7,707 nt of DNA from Bryobacterales bacterium (GTDB lineage: Bacteria; Acidobacteriota; Terriglobia; Bryobacterales; Bryobacteraceae), in NCBI GenBank assembly GCA_025462985.1, contig JAOAPP010000672.1, positions 1 through 7,707 of the forward strand. Direction: 5' to 3'. The notes beneath the pieces are model-generated. The model worked only from the letters and a program-made list of their open reading frames with translations. It did no database searches and was not told the DNA's origin. The position numbers and the translations under genes were made by a program. Below, piece by piece: positions 1 to 7,002 of the stretch (positions within the stretch are counted from its first letter, which is position 1; each line of letters starts with the position of its first letter).

Positions 1-1
1 A

Positions 2-544
2 CCGGCGCTTGGCCTGGCAGAACGGGATCGCCATGCGGGTGAACTGGAGGCGTCTCGCGCTGAGTATGTCCTGAACACGACTCGGGATCTGGTGGAAGAA
101 TTCGGCGAGAGTGTTTCACGGCTCGAAGGCCCGCAGCCATCGCTTTCGGTTGTATGTGTTCCGAGCCGAGACGAGGCGGACGCCACGGTCAACGTCATGC
201 TGGTGCATGCTCTGAGGGCAAATGGGTTCAAGGCGCGCGCTCTCGCCGTCCCGCAACACCCAGGGGACATCGCGGACCTCAATAAGGACGACATGGATGT
301 CCTGATTGTTTCCGCACTGCCTCCGCTTGCCTTGATACCGGCGCGCTCGCTTTGTCGAAGGTTTCGAAAGGCTAATCCCGAGATCAAAATCGTTCTCGCC
401 GTCTGGCAATCGGAGAATCTTTCTGACGAAATCCAGAAGCGTCTTGGGGGCGTCTGTATCGATTCGGTGGTGGTGTCGGTCGCCGAAGCCGTGGAGCGAA
501 TGAAGGAGATGAAGGTACTCGAGGCGACTCCCGTCCAGGCATAG
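2..544 (+). CDS. C-terminal part of a larger protein, possibly the soluble tail of an AI-2E family transporter (5' truncated)
   Basis: The frame is open from the left edge to a TAG at 542-544, giving about 180 residues; the first in-frame start-like codon (GTG at 92) lies inside continuous coding-like sequence, so the true start is outside the window. The first 30 residues are charged and helical (LAERDRHAGELEASRAEYVL). From about residue 45 an alternating beta-alpha domain follows: a strand SVVCVPSR, the acidic helix start DEADATVNVMLVHAL, a second strand ARALAVP, then DVLIVSALPP and KIVLAVW. This looks like a Rossmann or B12-binding-like fold, but it lacks the DxHxxG cobalamin ligand motif. 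From memory, some long AI-2E family permeases carry a tail of this kind after the membrane part; no membrane segment is visible here. Alternatives are a response-regulator-like or degenerate cobalamin-binding domain. It ends 5 nt before the next gene, with which it is probably co-transcribed. That it is a real gene is near certain; the family is a weak inference. Confidence 0.6.
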   Translation, partial: PALGLAERDRHAGELEASRAEYVLNTTRDLVEEFGESVSRLEGPQPSLSVVCVPSRDEADATVNVMLVHALRANGFKARALAVPQHPGDIADLNKDDMDVLIVSALPPLALIPARSLCRRFRKANPEIKIVLAVWQSENLSDEIQKRLGGVCIDSVVVSVAEAVERMKEMKVLEATPVQA

Positions 545-549
545 TTCGA

Positions 550-924
550 TTGTTAAAATCGAGTTTGTCTACGGCCGCCTTTCTCCTGCCCGAAACCACC
601 GTAAATGCAGATGGTACCGGTCCGACTCTCGATCTTGGCGAGGGAGCAACGGGAGTCCTTCTGACGCTGGGCGTGTCGCACGTGATCGAACAGGAATCGC
701 TGCTTGTATCCATACACGGCTCGGCCGATGGTGTGGAGTGGAGCGAGAATCCGGTCGTGCAGTTTCCCCAGAAATTCTATACGGGCGTTTCGGCGGTGTT
801 TCTGAATGCCGGGGCGCGCTCCGTGCGATTCCTGCAAGCCCGCTGGAAGATGGACCGTTGGGGACGCGGCACGAAAACGCCGATGTTCCGTTTTTATCTC
901 GTCGCGGAATCTATAGGCGATTGA
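550..924 (+). CDS. small conserved-looking hypothetical protein, beta-rich
   Basis: This is a 124-residue soluble protein with no signal peptide or membrane segment. The start used is TTG at 550, 5 nt after the upstream stop; no ATG or GTG occurs in frame between the stop at 424 and here, and a second TTG at 565 is the alternative. There is no convincing Shine-Dalgarno, so translation may be coupled to the upstream gene. The sequence alternates short hydrophobic strands with turns ([27 protein letters not shown]) and has two distinctive clusters, FPQKFYTG at about residues 75-82 and [19 protein letters not shown] at about 99-117. The composition suggests a small beta-sandwich. I recall similar PQKFY...RWGRG proteins of unknown function in acidobacteria, from memory only. 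I cannot assign a function. Its last 14 bp overlap the 3' end of larB on the other strand. Confidence 0.75.
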   Translation: MLKSSLSTAAFLLPETTVNADGTGPTLDLGEGATGVLLTLGVSHVIEQESLLVSIHGSADGVEWSENPVVQFPQKFYTGVSAVFLNAGARSVRFLQARWKMDRWGRGTKTPMFRFYLVAESIGD

Positions 925-1657
925 TCAGGCTGGCCACGTAACCGGCTCCGAAGCCGTTGTCAATGTTCACAACCGTTACGTTGCTGGAGCAGCTGTTGAG
1001 CATCCCGAGCAGGGCGGCGAGTCCGTTGAAGCTGGCGCCGTAGCCCACACTCGTCGGGACAGCGATTACCGGACAGGACACCAGGCCTCCGACCACACTC
1101 GGAAGAGCTCCCTCCATTCCGGCGCAGACAATTGCCACTCGCGCTTCGGCCAGACGTTCGCGCTGATGAAGGAGCCTGTGTATGCCGGCCACTCCGACGT
1201 CGCAGATCGCTTCCACGGTATTGCCCATGACTTCGGCAGTGAGTTGCGCCTCCTGAAGAACGGGAAGGTCGCTAGTGCCGGCGCAGACGACCACGATCTT
1301 TCCCTTTCCATGGACGGTGCGGTCGCGCCACACGCGCACGACACCGGAGGTGGGGAAGTACTCGGCTTCGGGAGAGAGGGCGAGCACCCGGTCAGCCATT
1401 TCGGCTGAAGCGCGCGTCAGAAGCAGATTCCGCGACCTGGCGAGGAGAGAGGCCGCGATTCCGGCGACCTGGTCGGGCTGTTTGCCTTGACCGAGGATGA
1501 CCTCCGGCATGCCATGGCGCATCTCGCGATGATGATCGACCTTGGCGTAGCCTAGATCCTCGAAGGGCAGGTGCCGTAAACGATCGAGAGCCTCCTCGAC
1601 AGAGCTTCCCCCATCTCGAACCTGTTCCAGAATGTGCTGAAGTTGCGAAGAGTTCAT
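911..1657 (-). CDS. larB: LarB, pyridinium-3,5-biscarboxylic acid mononucleotide synthase (nickel-pincer cofactor biosynthesis)
   Basis: LarB carboxylates the pyridinium ring of nicotinic acid adenine dinucleotide and releases AMP, giving the biscarboxylated mononucleotide that LarE and LarC turn into the nickel-pincer nucleotide of lactate racemase and related enzymes. It is cytoplasmic. At 248 residues it has the family's usual length. The N-terminal signature [19 protein letters not shown] (about 27-45) is typical of LarB. The PurE-like domain shows [12 protein letters not shown] (122-133), [17 protein letters not shown] (177-193), PTSVGYG (201-207) and [20 protein letters not shown] (219-238). 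Cys223 lines up with the cysteine that attacks the pyridinium ring in characterised LarB (Cys221 in the Lactobacillus protein). The ATG at 1655-1657 gives the canonical N-terminus. It has no Shine-Dalgarno, and a TACACT box ends 5 nt upstream, so the message may be leaderless. No larA, larC or larE lies in the window. The older annotation as AIR carboxylase (PurE) is excluded by the N-terminal domain. Confidence 0.96.
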   Translation of the reverse strand: MNSSQLQHILEQVRDGGSSVEEALDRLRHLPFEDLGYAKVDHHREMRHGMPEVILGQGKQPDQVAGIAASLLARSRNLLLTRASAEMADRVLALSPEAEYFPTSGVVRVWRDRTVHGKGKIVVVCAGTSDLPVLQEAQLTAEVMGNTVEAICDVGVAGIHRLLHQRERLAEARVAIVCAGMEGALPSVVGGLVSCPVIAVPTSVGYGASFNGLAALLGMLNSCSSNVTVVNIDNGFGAGYVASLINRL

Positions 1658-1711
1658 TAGTTAGTGTAAATGCCGGGTGAGCAGCATCCACTAAAATAGT
1701 AGCGTCCCCTT
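1658..1711. promoter_or_regulatory. divergent promoter region between larB and the prenyltransferase gene
   Basis: This 54-bp gap separates two head-to-head genes, so both promoters should lie in it or reach into the flanking coding regions. On the plus strand TAAAAT at 1692-1697 is a fair -10 box, ending 14 nt before the ATG at 1712. On the minus strand TACACT (1668 down to 1663) is a fair -10 box ending 5 nt before the larB ATG, which would give a leaderless or nearly leaderless message. Neither box has a good -35 at normal spacing, and neither start has a Shine-Dalgarno. I see no operator-like inverted repeat. The assignment rests on gene orientation and box matches only. Confidence 0.4.
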
Positions 1712-2602
1712 ATGCCCTCCTTCCTGCGGCGGCTGCGCCTCACCCTGGACATGATCAAGTTCGAGCATTCCATTTTCGCGCTGCCGTTTGCACTGACGGG
1801 AGCCCTTTTAGCATGGCGCGACAGCGGATTCAATATTCCAGGGCTGTGGCCGAGGTTCATCTGGATTGTGGTGGCGATGGTTGCGGCCCGCTCGGCGGCG
1901 ATGGCTTTCAATCGCATCCTGGACGTCCGCATCGATGCACGGAACCGGCGCACTGCAATGCGGCACTTGCCTGCGGGATTGCTGTCGTTGCGCTTTGCCT
2001 GGGGTTTCACATTCGCGAGCTGCCTGGTATTCCTGGTTGCGGCGCGGCAGTTGGGCCCGCTTTGCCTGGCATTGGCTCCGGTGGCCTTGACGGTCTTGTT
2101 TCTTTACTCTTTTGCGAAACGCTTCACAATGCTGTCACACCTGATTCTCGGCTTTTGCCTCGGCATTGCTCCGGCAGCTGCCTGGATCGCCATGCGTGGA
2201 AATCTGGACTGGCGGATTCTCCTGCTGACCGCGGCGGTCATGTTTTGGACGGCTGGGTTCGATGTGATTTATGCGTGCCAGGACTACGAATTCGATTCGG
2301 ACGAGGGGCTGTTCAGCATTCCGAGACGGTTCGGGATTGCGGGTGCGCTTCGCATCTCGCGGGCTTTACACGCGTGCATGATCCTGTGTCTGCTTTCACT
2401 GGTACTTTCATTTCACTTGTCTGGATTGAGCTTTGCGGGGGTTGCAGTGGTGGTGGTGCTGCTGGTTTACGAGCACGGGCTGGTGAAGCCGGATGACCTC
2501 ACTCGCATAAACGCCGCCTTCTTTACCGTGAACGGCTACGTCAGTCTGCTGTTCTTTGCGTTCTGGGCAGCCGATATCCTGTTACACCGCCGCTATCTAT
2601 AG
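1712..2602 (+). CDS. mqnP: UbiA-family polyprenyltransferase, MqnP-like (menaquinone biosynthesis)
   Basis: This is an integral membrane prenyltransferase that attaches a polyprenyl chain to an aromatic ring. The protein (296 residues) has eight or nine hydrophobic helices and both aspartate-rich motifs of the UbiA superfamily: NRILDVRIDARNRRT at 67-81 (first Mg-diphosphate site) and DVIYACQDYEFDSDEGLFSI at 184-203 (second site). The second motif, with YxxQDxEFD followed by GLFSIPRRFG, and the N-terminal IKFEHSIFALPFA match the UbiA subgroup often annotated as 4-hydroxybenzoate octaprenyltransferase in bacteria that lack ubiquinone. There it is thought to act as MqnP on 1,4-dihydroxy-6-naphthoate in the futalosine route. 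No other mqn gene is in the window, so the substrate is inferred; UbiA acting on 4-hydroxybenzoate is the alternative. The start is the ATG at 1712, which gives the family N-terminus, although no Shine-Dalgarno precedes it. The stop lies in a CTATAG hexamer shared with the convergent STAS-like gene. Confidence 0.88.
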   Translation: MPSFLRRLRLTLDMIKFEHSIFALPFALTGALLAWRDSGFNIPGLWPRFIWIVVAMVAARSAAMAFNRILDVRIDARNRRTAMRHLPAGLLSLRFAWGFTFASCLVFLVAARQLGPLCLALAPVALTVLFLYSFAKRFTMLSHLILGFCLGIAPAAAWIAMRGNLDWRILLLTAAVMFWTAGFDVIYACQDYEFDSDEGLFSIPRRFGIAGALRISRALHACMILCLLSLVLSFHLSGLSFAGVAVVVVLLVYEHGLVKPDDLTRINAAFFTVNGYVSLLFFAFWAADILLHRRYL

Positions 2603-2944
2603 GTCGCCCGTAACCGATGGTGCGCCCATTCCCGGGAGCGCGTTGATTATCCGCTGTAGGAATCCGTTTTTGCATGGGCGGGCCGGCTGTGCCGGAGCCG
2701 GCTGAACAAGCGATGCTCCTTCGGCTACCATTGCCGCTATCCACTTACGGCCGCCGTCGTCCACAGAAGTGACCGCGGATATGTCCAAGATCAGCTTTCG
2801 AGCTTCCAGAGTCGTTCTGGCCGTAGTCCAGCAGCCGGCCAACTCTTTGATCTCGGCGGATGTAAGTGGCCCCAGTAACTGCAAGCGGCAGGCTTCCACG
2901 CTGTCGTGAAGGTAATACCGGAACTTTGAACGCTGCACATTCAT
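2597..2944 (-). CDS. small STAS-domain-like protein lacking the phosphorylatable serine
   Basis: This is a 115-residue soluble protein. Residues 1-80 follow the STAS (anti-sigma-factor antagonist) pattern: an N-terminal strand pair around FRYYLHDSVEACRLQLLGPL, a helix EIKELAGCWTTAR, the central strand KLILDISAVTSVDDGG at 50-65, then the helix RKWIAAMVAEGASLV. In classical antagonists such as SpoIIAA the loop reads DSSG and its second serine is phosphorylated. Here residues 62-65 are DDGG, so that switch cannot work in the usual way. A proline/alanine linker (81-90) leads to a short basic tail KNGFLQRIINALPGMG of unknown role. The ATG at 2944 is supported by a good Shine-Dalgarno. It lies 60 nt downstream of accC with no obvious terminator between, so it may be the operon's last gene; a separate promoter is possible. 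The fold assignment is fairly good, but the partner and role are unknown. Confidence 0.72.
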   Translation of the reverse strand: MNVQRSKFRYYLHDSVEACRLQLLGPLTSAEIKELAGCWTTARTTLEARKLILDISAVTSVDDGGRKWIAAMVAEGASLVQPAPAQPARPCKNGFLQRIINALPGMGAPSVTGDL

Positions 2945-2949
2945 ATCGA

Positions 2950-2957
2950 CTCACCTT
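2950..2957 (-). promoter_or_regulatory. Shine-Dalgarno site of the STAS-like gene
   Basis: Read on the minus strand this is AAGGTGAG, with 5 nt between it and the ATG at 2944. It fixes the start of the STAS-like gene. It is the only clear Shine-Dalgarno upstream of any predicted start in this window. Confidence 0.7.
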
Positions 2958-3004
2958 GAGCAATCCAAGTTCCAATTACAAGAGGAGCAGATTTCAGCGC
3001 TGCT

Positions 3005-4378
3005 TTAAGCGTGGATCGCGATAGGAGTCTTGCTTTCCTTCTCGCGCATTTTCGTCAGGAACGCGGTGTCGAACTTGCCGCAAAGGAAGTCCTCGTCAGA
3101 CAACACCTGTTCGTGCAGCGGAATGCTGGTATGAATGCCTTCGATGACGAACATGCTGAGTGCCCGTTTCATTCGCTGAATAGCTTCCTCCCGGCTCATG
3201 CCGTGAGTGATGAGCTTGGCGACCAGCGAGTCGTAGTAAGGCGGAATGACACTGTCTGTGTAGGCCGCTGTATCAACGCGGACCCCAATGCCGCCGGGCA
3301 GATTCATTCCGGTGATGCGTCCGGGGGAAGGAGCAAAGGTCCGGGGATGCTCGGCGTTTATCCGGCACTCGATGGCATGGCCGTTCAGTGCGATGTTGTT
3401 GGGCAGGATGTCCGTGAGCGGTGCGCCGGCAGCGATGTGAATCTGCGATTTCACAAGATCAATGCCGGTGACGAACTCAGTCACTGGGTGCTCCACCTGA
3501 ATCCTGGCGTTCACCTCAATGAAGTGCAGATTGCCCTTGGCATCCATCAGGAATTCGACTGTGCCGGCATTGGTATAGCCAATTGACTGCATGGCAGTGC
3601 GCAGACCCTCTGAGATCCGTTTGCGCAGTGCCGCGGACACCGAGGGCGATGGCGACTCTTCAATCAGCTTCTGGTGGCGGCGTTGGATGGAGCATTCGCG
3701 CTCGCCGAGCACTTCGACTGCGCCGTGTTCATCGGCGAGGATCTGGAACTCGATGTGACGCGGCGCTTCCACGAGCTTTTCCATATATACGTCACCGGAG
3801 GAAAAGGCGGCGGCTGCTTCCGATTGCGCTTGGACCAGCAGGCCGGGCAGCTCTTCTTCGGTACGAGCGATGCGCATGCCGCGACCGCCTCCGCCGGCGG
3901 CGGCCTTCAGCATGACGGGGTAGCCGATTTTGTCAGCGAGCGCAAGTGCTTCTTCCGTGCTGGAGAGCACTCCGCGCGAACCTGGGAGAATGGGCACGCC
4001 TGCGGCCTCCATGATGGCGCGTGCGCGCTGTTTCAGCCCCATTTCACGGATGACCTTCGGGCGGGGCCCGATGAATTTTATTCCGGACAAGTCACAGACT
4101 TCGGCGAAATCGGCGTTTTCACTGAGAAAGCCGTAGCCGGGATGCACGGCGTCTACATTGGTGATCTCAGCCGCGCTCATCACGCTGGCGATATTGAGAT
4201 AGCTAAGCGAGCTTTTCGCCGGTCCGATGCAGATGGCCTCATCCGCAAACCGGACATGCAGGCTGTGACGATCCGCTTCGGAGTAGACTGCGACCGTCTT
4301 GATGCCTATGTCTTTACAGGCACAGATGACCCGCAGCGCGATCTCGCCCCGGTTGGCAATAAGTATCTTTCGGAACAT
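3005..4378 (-). CDS. accC: biotin carboxylase subunit of acetyl-CoA carboxylase
   Basis: AccC uses ATP and bicarbonate to carboxylate the biotin carried on AccB, the first half-reaction of malonyl-CoA synthesis. It is a cytoplasmic ATP-grasp enzyme. The 457 residues match the family's usual length of about 450. The N-terminal domain starts [14 protein letters not shown] (4-17) and contains the [10 protein letters not shown] signature (79-88). Lys116 follows MGL where E. coli has its ATP-binding Lys116. The ATP-grasp domain has the glycine-rich loop [12 protein letters not shown] (158-169) and the catalytic block [16 protein letters not shown] (286-301), placing Glu288, Asn290, Arg292 and Glu296 as in E. 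coli; Arg339 in ECRINAEHP matches Arg338. The C-terminal domain has [10 protein letters not shown] and [11 protein letters not shown]. No key residue is missing. It starts 14 nt after accB. Pyruvate or propionyl-CoA carboxylase biotin carboxylase subunits share this domain, but the free-standing length and the accB partner favour AccC. The carboxyltransferase genes accA and accD are not in the window. Confidence 0.97.
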   Translation of the reverse strand: MFRKILIANRGEIALRVICACKDIGIKTVAVYSEADRHSLHVRFADEAICIGPAKSSLSYLNIASVMSAAEITNVDAVHPGYGFLSENADFAEVCDLSGIKFIGPRPKVIREMGLKQRARAIMEAAGVPILPGSRGVLSSTEEALALADKIGYPVMLKAAAGGGGRGMRIARTEEELPGLLVQAQSEAAAAFSSGDVYMEKLVEAPRHIEFQILADEHGAVEVLGERECSIQRRHQKLIEESPSPSVSAALRKRISEGLRTAMQSIGYTNAGTVEFLMDAKGNLHFIEVNARIQVEHPVTEFVTGIDLVKSQIHIAAGAPLTDILPNNIALNGHAIECRINAEHPRTFAPSPGRITGMNLPGGIGVRVDTAAYTDSVIPPYYDSLVAKLITHGMSREEAIQRMKRALSMFVIEGIHTSIPLHEQVLSDEDFLCGKFDTAFLTKMREKESKTPIAIHA

Positions 4379-4392
4379 TTGTGGCTTTCTGT

Positions 4393-4899
4393 TTAGAGTG
4401 GCCTGATCTTGAAAAGGGACTCGCCGTATTCGACAGGGCGACCATTCTCAACCAGTTTCGCGATAACGGTCCCGCCCACTTCCGCTTCGATTTCATTCAT
4501 CAACTTCATGGACTCGATGATGCAGAGCACCTGTTTGGGGTGAACCTGGTCGCCGATTTTGACGAACGGGCCGGTGCCTGGCGACGGCGAATCGTAGTAA
4601 GTTCCAACGATGGGCGATTTGACGACGAGCGCAGTCTGGTCGTCATCAGCAGGAGCGGCGGGAGGTATGACCGGTTGCGTAAGCGGCGGAGCAGCGGCGG
4701 GAAACTGGTCTTGAGCCGAAAGAGCCGCGGCGGACGCCACCGATACGGGAACCATGGTTGGCAGAACTACGTCCGAGCGCTTTGCGCTGCTGATAGTAAC
4801 CCGGATACTGTCGTCCCCGCGCCGAACCTCGAGCTCCGCTACTCCTGACTCCTGCGCAACCCGGATCAGTTCCTTGATTTCTTCTATTGTCATTTCCAC
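4393..4899 (-). CDS. accB: biotin carboxyl carrier protein of acetyl-CoA carboxylase
   Basis: AccB carries biotin between biotin carboxylase and the carboxyltransferase. The 168-residue protein has the expected three parts. An N-terminal helix and strand ([18 protein letters not shown], then [16 protein letters not shown]) span about 3-36. A flexible linker rich in Ala and Pro (about 47-85) follows, then the biotinyl domain (about 92-168). Biotin is attached to Lys132 in [15 protein letters not shown]; the usual form is AMKM and [10 protein letters not shown] is a common variant. The protruding 'thumb' typical of AccB is present as [16 protein letters not shown] (104-119). The longest reading starts at GTG 4899, 25 nt after the upstream peptidase stop; an in-frame ATG at 4893, two codons later, is equally plausible and gives the usual MTIEEIKEL start. 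Neither has a good Shine-Dalgarno, so coupling to the upstream gene is likely. It is followed 14 nt later by accC, the near-universal partner. Confidence 0.96.
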   Translation of the reverse strand: MEMTIEEIKELIRVAQESGVAELEVRRGDDSIRVTISSAKRSDVVLPTMVPVSVASAAALSAQDQFPAAAPPLTQPVIPPAAPADDDQTALVVKSPIVGTYYDSPSPGTGPFVKIGDQVHPKQVLCIIESMKLMNEIEAEVGGTVIAKLVENGRPVEYGESLFKIRPL

Positions 4900-4924
4900 T
4901 GTCTGCGACGCGTCAGCGTTGACG

Positions 4925-6013
4925 TTACAGAACCACCAGTTCCTTCCCGGTGGGGGTCAGGATCTCGCAACCAGTTTCGGTCACGATCACTGTATCCTCT
5001 ATACGGATTCCGCCAACGCCTTCTAGATAAACCCCCGGTTCAATGGTGATAGCCATTCCCCGTTCCAGCCTCGTCCCGTCTTTCCGGCCCACGCGTGGTG
5101 CCTCGTGAATTTCTAAACCGAGCCCGTGGCCGGTCGAATGAATGAACAGCTTGTCCATCCCATAGCCGCGCAACACTTGCCTCGCCGCGCGGTCTACAGA
5201 GGCGCAAGTAGCCCCTGGTTTTAGTGCCTCGATTGCGGCCAGCTGGCTCTCGAGCACGGCGCGGTACATCCGCCGCGTTTTTGGGTTCAGCTTGCCGACT
5301 GCATGAGTACGGGTCATGTCGCTGCAATAGCCGGCGACCCGCGCGCCCATATCCACTAATAATAGTTGATTGCCTCGAATGGAATGACCTGTCGGGTGAG
5401 CGTGGGGCAGCGCCGTACGGCTTCCGGAGGCTACAATCGTGTCAAAGGCCGTGCCATCCGCGCCAAGAATACGCATGCGGTAATCGATCTCGGCGGCCAA
5501 GTCGAGCTCCGACATGTCCGGCTTGAACTGCCGCAGCGCCTGCTCCAGCGCGGCTGAATTGAGATGGACAGAAGCGCGAATCGTGCCGATTTCCGTTTCC
5601 GATTTCACCATGCGAAGGCGTTCTACCGCCCCCGAAACCGGCTTCAGCCTCACCGCGGGTAACGCGGCGTGAACCTGACAATGCTCATCGAAGCTGATAC
5701 GGTTCTGCTCAAAAGCGACCGCCTTGAGCCTCAGACGCTTAATCCAGGAGGCAACTTCTGTGATTAGAGGTCCCTTCGCAATTTTTACATCGCAGTCGGA
5801 CTCCTGCGAGACCTGGGTCTGGTAGCGCGGATCCGTGAATAGCAGGGACCGATCGCCGGTGAGTAGGAGCGCTCCGTTGCTGCCGGTAAATCCGCCGAGA
5901 TAGTGAACATTGGGAAGCGCAAGGATGAGAAAGGCGTCTGCCTTCAATTCGCGGAGACGAACTGTCAGGTTATCGCGCCGGTTCGCCAGGTCAGATTGGG
6001 AGAGTATGCTCAC
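4925..6013 (-). CDS. M24 family Xaa-Pro aminopeptidase (aminopeptidase P-like)
   Basis: This is a metallopeptidase predicted to remove N-terminal residues preceding proline, or to split Xaa-Pro dipeptides, in the cytoplasm. The 362 residues show the two-domain layout of short bacterial aminopeptidase P proteins such as B. subtilis YqhT. A creatinase-like N-terminal domain (about 1-130) contains NVHYLGGFTGSNGALLLT, and a pita-bread catalytic domain follows. All five dinuclear metal ligands are present: Asp221 in LLVDMGA, Asp232 in YCSDMTRT, His296 in STGHGLGLEIHE, Glu325 in TIEPGVY and Glu339 in GIRIED. The proton-shuttle histidine region HAHPTGH (204-210) is intact. The start is GTG at 6013, 6 nt after the reductase stop; no ATG lies nearby and no Shine-Dalgarno is seen, so coupled translation is likely. 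In many bacteria a peptidase of this type precedes efp and accBC; here accB follows directly. PepP versus PepQ specificity cannot be settled from the sequence alone. Confidence 0.93.
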   Translation of the reverse strand: MSILSQSDLANRRDNLTVRLRELKADAFLILALPNVHYLGGFTGSNGALLLTGDRSLLFTDPRYQTQVSQESDCDVKIAKGPLITEVASWIKRLRLKAVAFEQNRISFDEHCQVHAALPAVRLKPVSGAVERLRMVKSETEIGTIRASVHLNSAALEQALRQFKPDMSELDLAAEIDYRMRILGADGTAFDTIVASGSRTALPHAHPTGHSIRGNQLLLVDMGARVAGYCSDMTRTHAVGKLNPKTRRMYRAVLESQLAAIEALKPGATCASVDRAARQVLRGYGMDKLFIHSTGHGLGLEIHEAPRVGRKDGTRLERGMAITIEPGVYLEGVGGIRIEDTVIVTETGCEILTPTGKELVVL

Positions 6014-6019
6014 GTGGCG

Positions 6020-6988
6020 TCAGGGTTTGAGCAGCAGTTTGCCGGTGGTTCTGCGAGCTTCAAGGTCGCGATGCGCAGAGGCGGCATCACGCAGCTCGTA
6101 GATCTTATAGATGTTCAGTTTCAGTCTCCCCTCCTCGATCCATTTGAAGATCTCGGAGGTACGCCAGTCAAGTTCTGCCCGTTCGCTGATGTGATTGGGG
6201 ACGCTGGGCCGAGTGAGGAATAGCGATCCCTTCTGACTCAGGACGAGAGGATCAATCTGCCCAATGGGGCCGCTGGACTGGCCGAACGTGACCATCATTC
6301 CGCGAGGCCTGAGACAATCCAGGCTCTTGTGAAAGGTGGAGCTGCCGACCGAATCGTAGACCACGTCTACGCCCTTATTTCCGGTTATGCGGCGAGTCTG
6401 ATCCACGAAATCGGCTTCGGTGTAGAGGATCACATGGTCCGCGCCGTGTTCCTTTGCAAGGAGGGCCTTCTCTTGGGTGGAAGCCGTTCCGATCACTGTG
6501 GCTCCGGCGATCTTAGCCATTTGCACGATAAGCAGGCCCGCGCCTCCCGCCGCAGCATGAACGAGGCACGTTTGTCCGGGCTGCAAAGGAAAGGTGGACC
6601 GCGTCAGATAATGGGCGGTCATTCCCTGCAACATTACGGCGGCGCCCTCTTCAAAACTGACGTAATCAGGGAGTCTCACCAGGCTGGCGGCGGGAACAGA
6701 AGCGAATTCCGCATAGGAACCGCGAGACATGGGGTACGCGACCCTCTGACCAACCTTGAAGTTAGCGCCTGGACCGATCGCTTCGATAATCCCGGCCCCT
6801 TCATTGCCAAGCTTCACCGGTGTTTCCGGCGCCTTATACAGACCTGCCCGAAAGTAGACATCGATAAAGTTGACACCGCTGGCTTCCAGCTTGACCAGCG
6901 CTTCCCCAGGGCCGGGCTGGGGCTTCTCGATATCGATGTACTGCAGATTCTCAGGACCGCCGACTGGGTCCGCCACTACGGCTTTCAT
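6020..6988 (-). CDS. qor: NADPH:quinone oxidoreductase, zeta-crystallin-like (zinc-free MDR family)
   Basis: This is predicted to be a cytoplasmic NAD(P)H-dependent reductase of quinones or related enones. The 322 residues are the normal length for the family. The GroES-like N-terminal half begins MKAVVADPVGGPENLQY and contains GVNFIDVYFRAGLYK (38-52) and the GNEGAG turn (61-66). The cysteine-rich structural-zinc loop of alcohol dehydrogenases is absent, as in Qor. The nucleotide-binding half has HAAAGGAGLLIVQMAK (144-159), the AAxGGxG motif of quinone oxidoreductases, then GTASTQEK (167-174) at the end of beta-2, where the lysine suggests NADPH preference. The C-terminus RRTTGKLLLKP is characteristic. 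The start is the ATG at 6988, 14 nt after the upstream stop. It lacks a Shine-Dalgarno; a TAGAAT box 11 nt before the ATG could be an internal -10 without a usable -35. Other zinc-free MDR enzymes, such as enoyl reductases, cannot be excluded. A link to the fatty acid genes downstream is only positional. Confidence 0.92.
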   Translation of the reverse strand: MKAVVADPVGGPENLQYIDIEKPQPGPGEALVKLEASGVNFIDVYFRAGLYKAPETPVKLGNEGAGIIEAIGPGANFKVGQRVAYPMSRGSYAEFASVPAASLVRLPDYVSFEEGAAVMLQGMTAHYLTRSTFPLQPGQTCLVHAAAGGAGLLIVQMAKIAGATVIGTASTQEKALLAKEHGADHVILYTEADFVDQTRRITGNKGVDVVYDSVGSSTFHKSLDCLRPRGMMVTFGQSSGPIGQIDPLVLSQKGSLFLTRPSVPNHISERAELDWRTSEIFKWIEEGRLKLNIYKIYELRDAASAHRDLEARRTTGKLLLKP

Positions 6989-7002
6989 ATATGTAGCTGA
7001 TT

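Noticed and set aside
943..956. Hairpin CGGCT-CCGA-AGCCG near the 3' end of larB, considered as a terminator
   Set aside because: It encodes part of the conserved GFGAG segment of LarB and has no following T-tract in either direction.
1813..2496. 227-codon plus-strand open frame in a second frame of the prenyltransferase gene
   Set aside because: It is rich in Gly, Arg and Cys with no domain, and lies wholly inside a gene that carries both UbiA motifs.
2682..2702. Hairpin GCCGGCT / AGCCGGC with a 7-nt loop, considered as a terminator
   Set aside because: It lies in the Pro/Ala linker codons of the STAS-like gene and has no T-tract on either strand.
3674..4396. 240-codon plus-strand open frame opposite accC
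   Set aside because: It is antisense to a complete biotin carboxylase with all catalytic residues, and its translation has no recognisable motif. GC-rich genes commonly leave such open frames on the other strand.
4393..4899. Possible loss of function of AccB because the site reads ESMKLM rather than AMKM
   Set aside because: [10 protein letters not shown] is a common natural form of the biotinylation site, and the lysine and thumb region are intact.
6329..7000. 223-codon plus-strand open frame opposite qor
   Set aside because: It is the antisense shadow of an intact quinone oxidoreductase, with no family motif and no credible start site.
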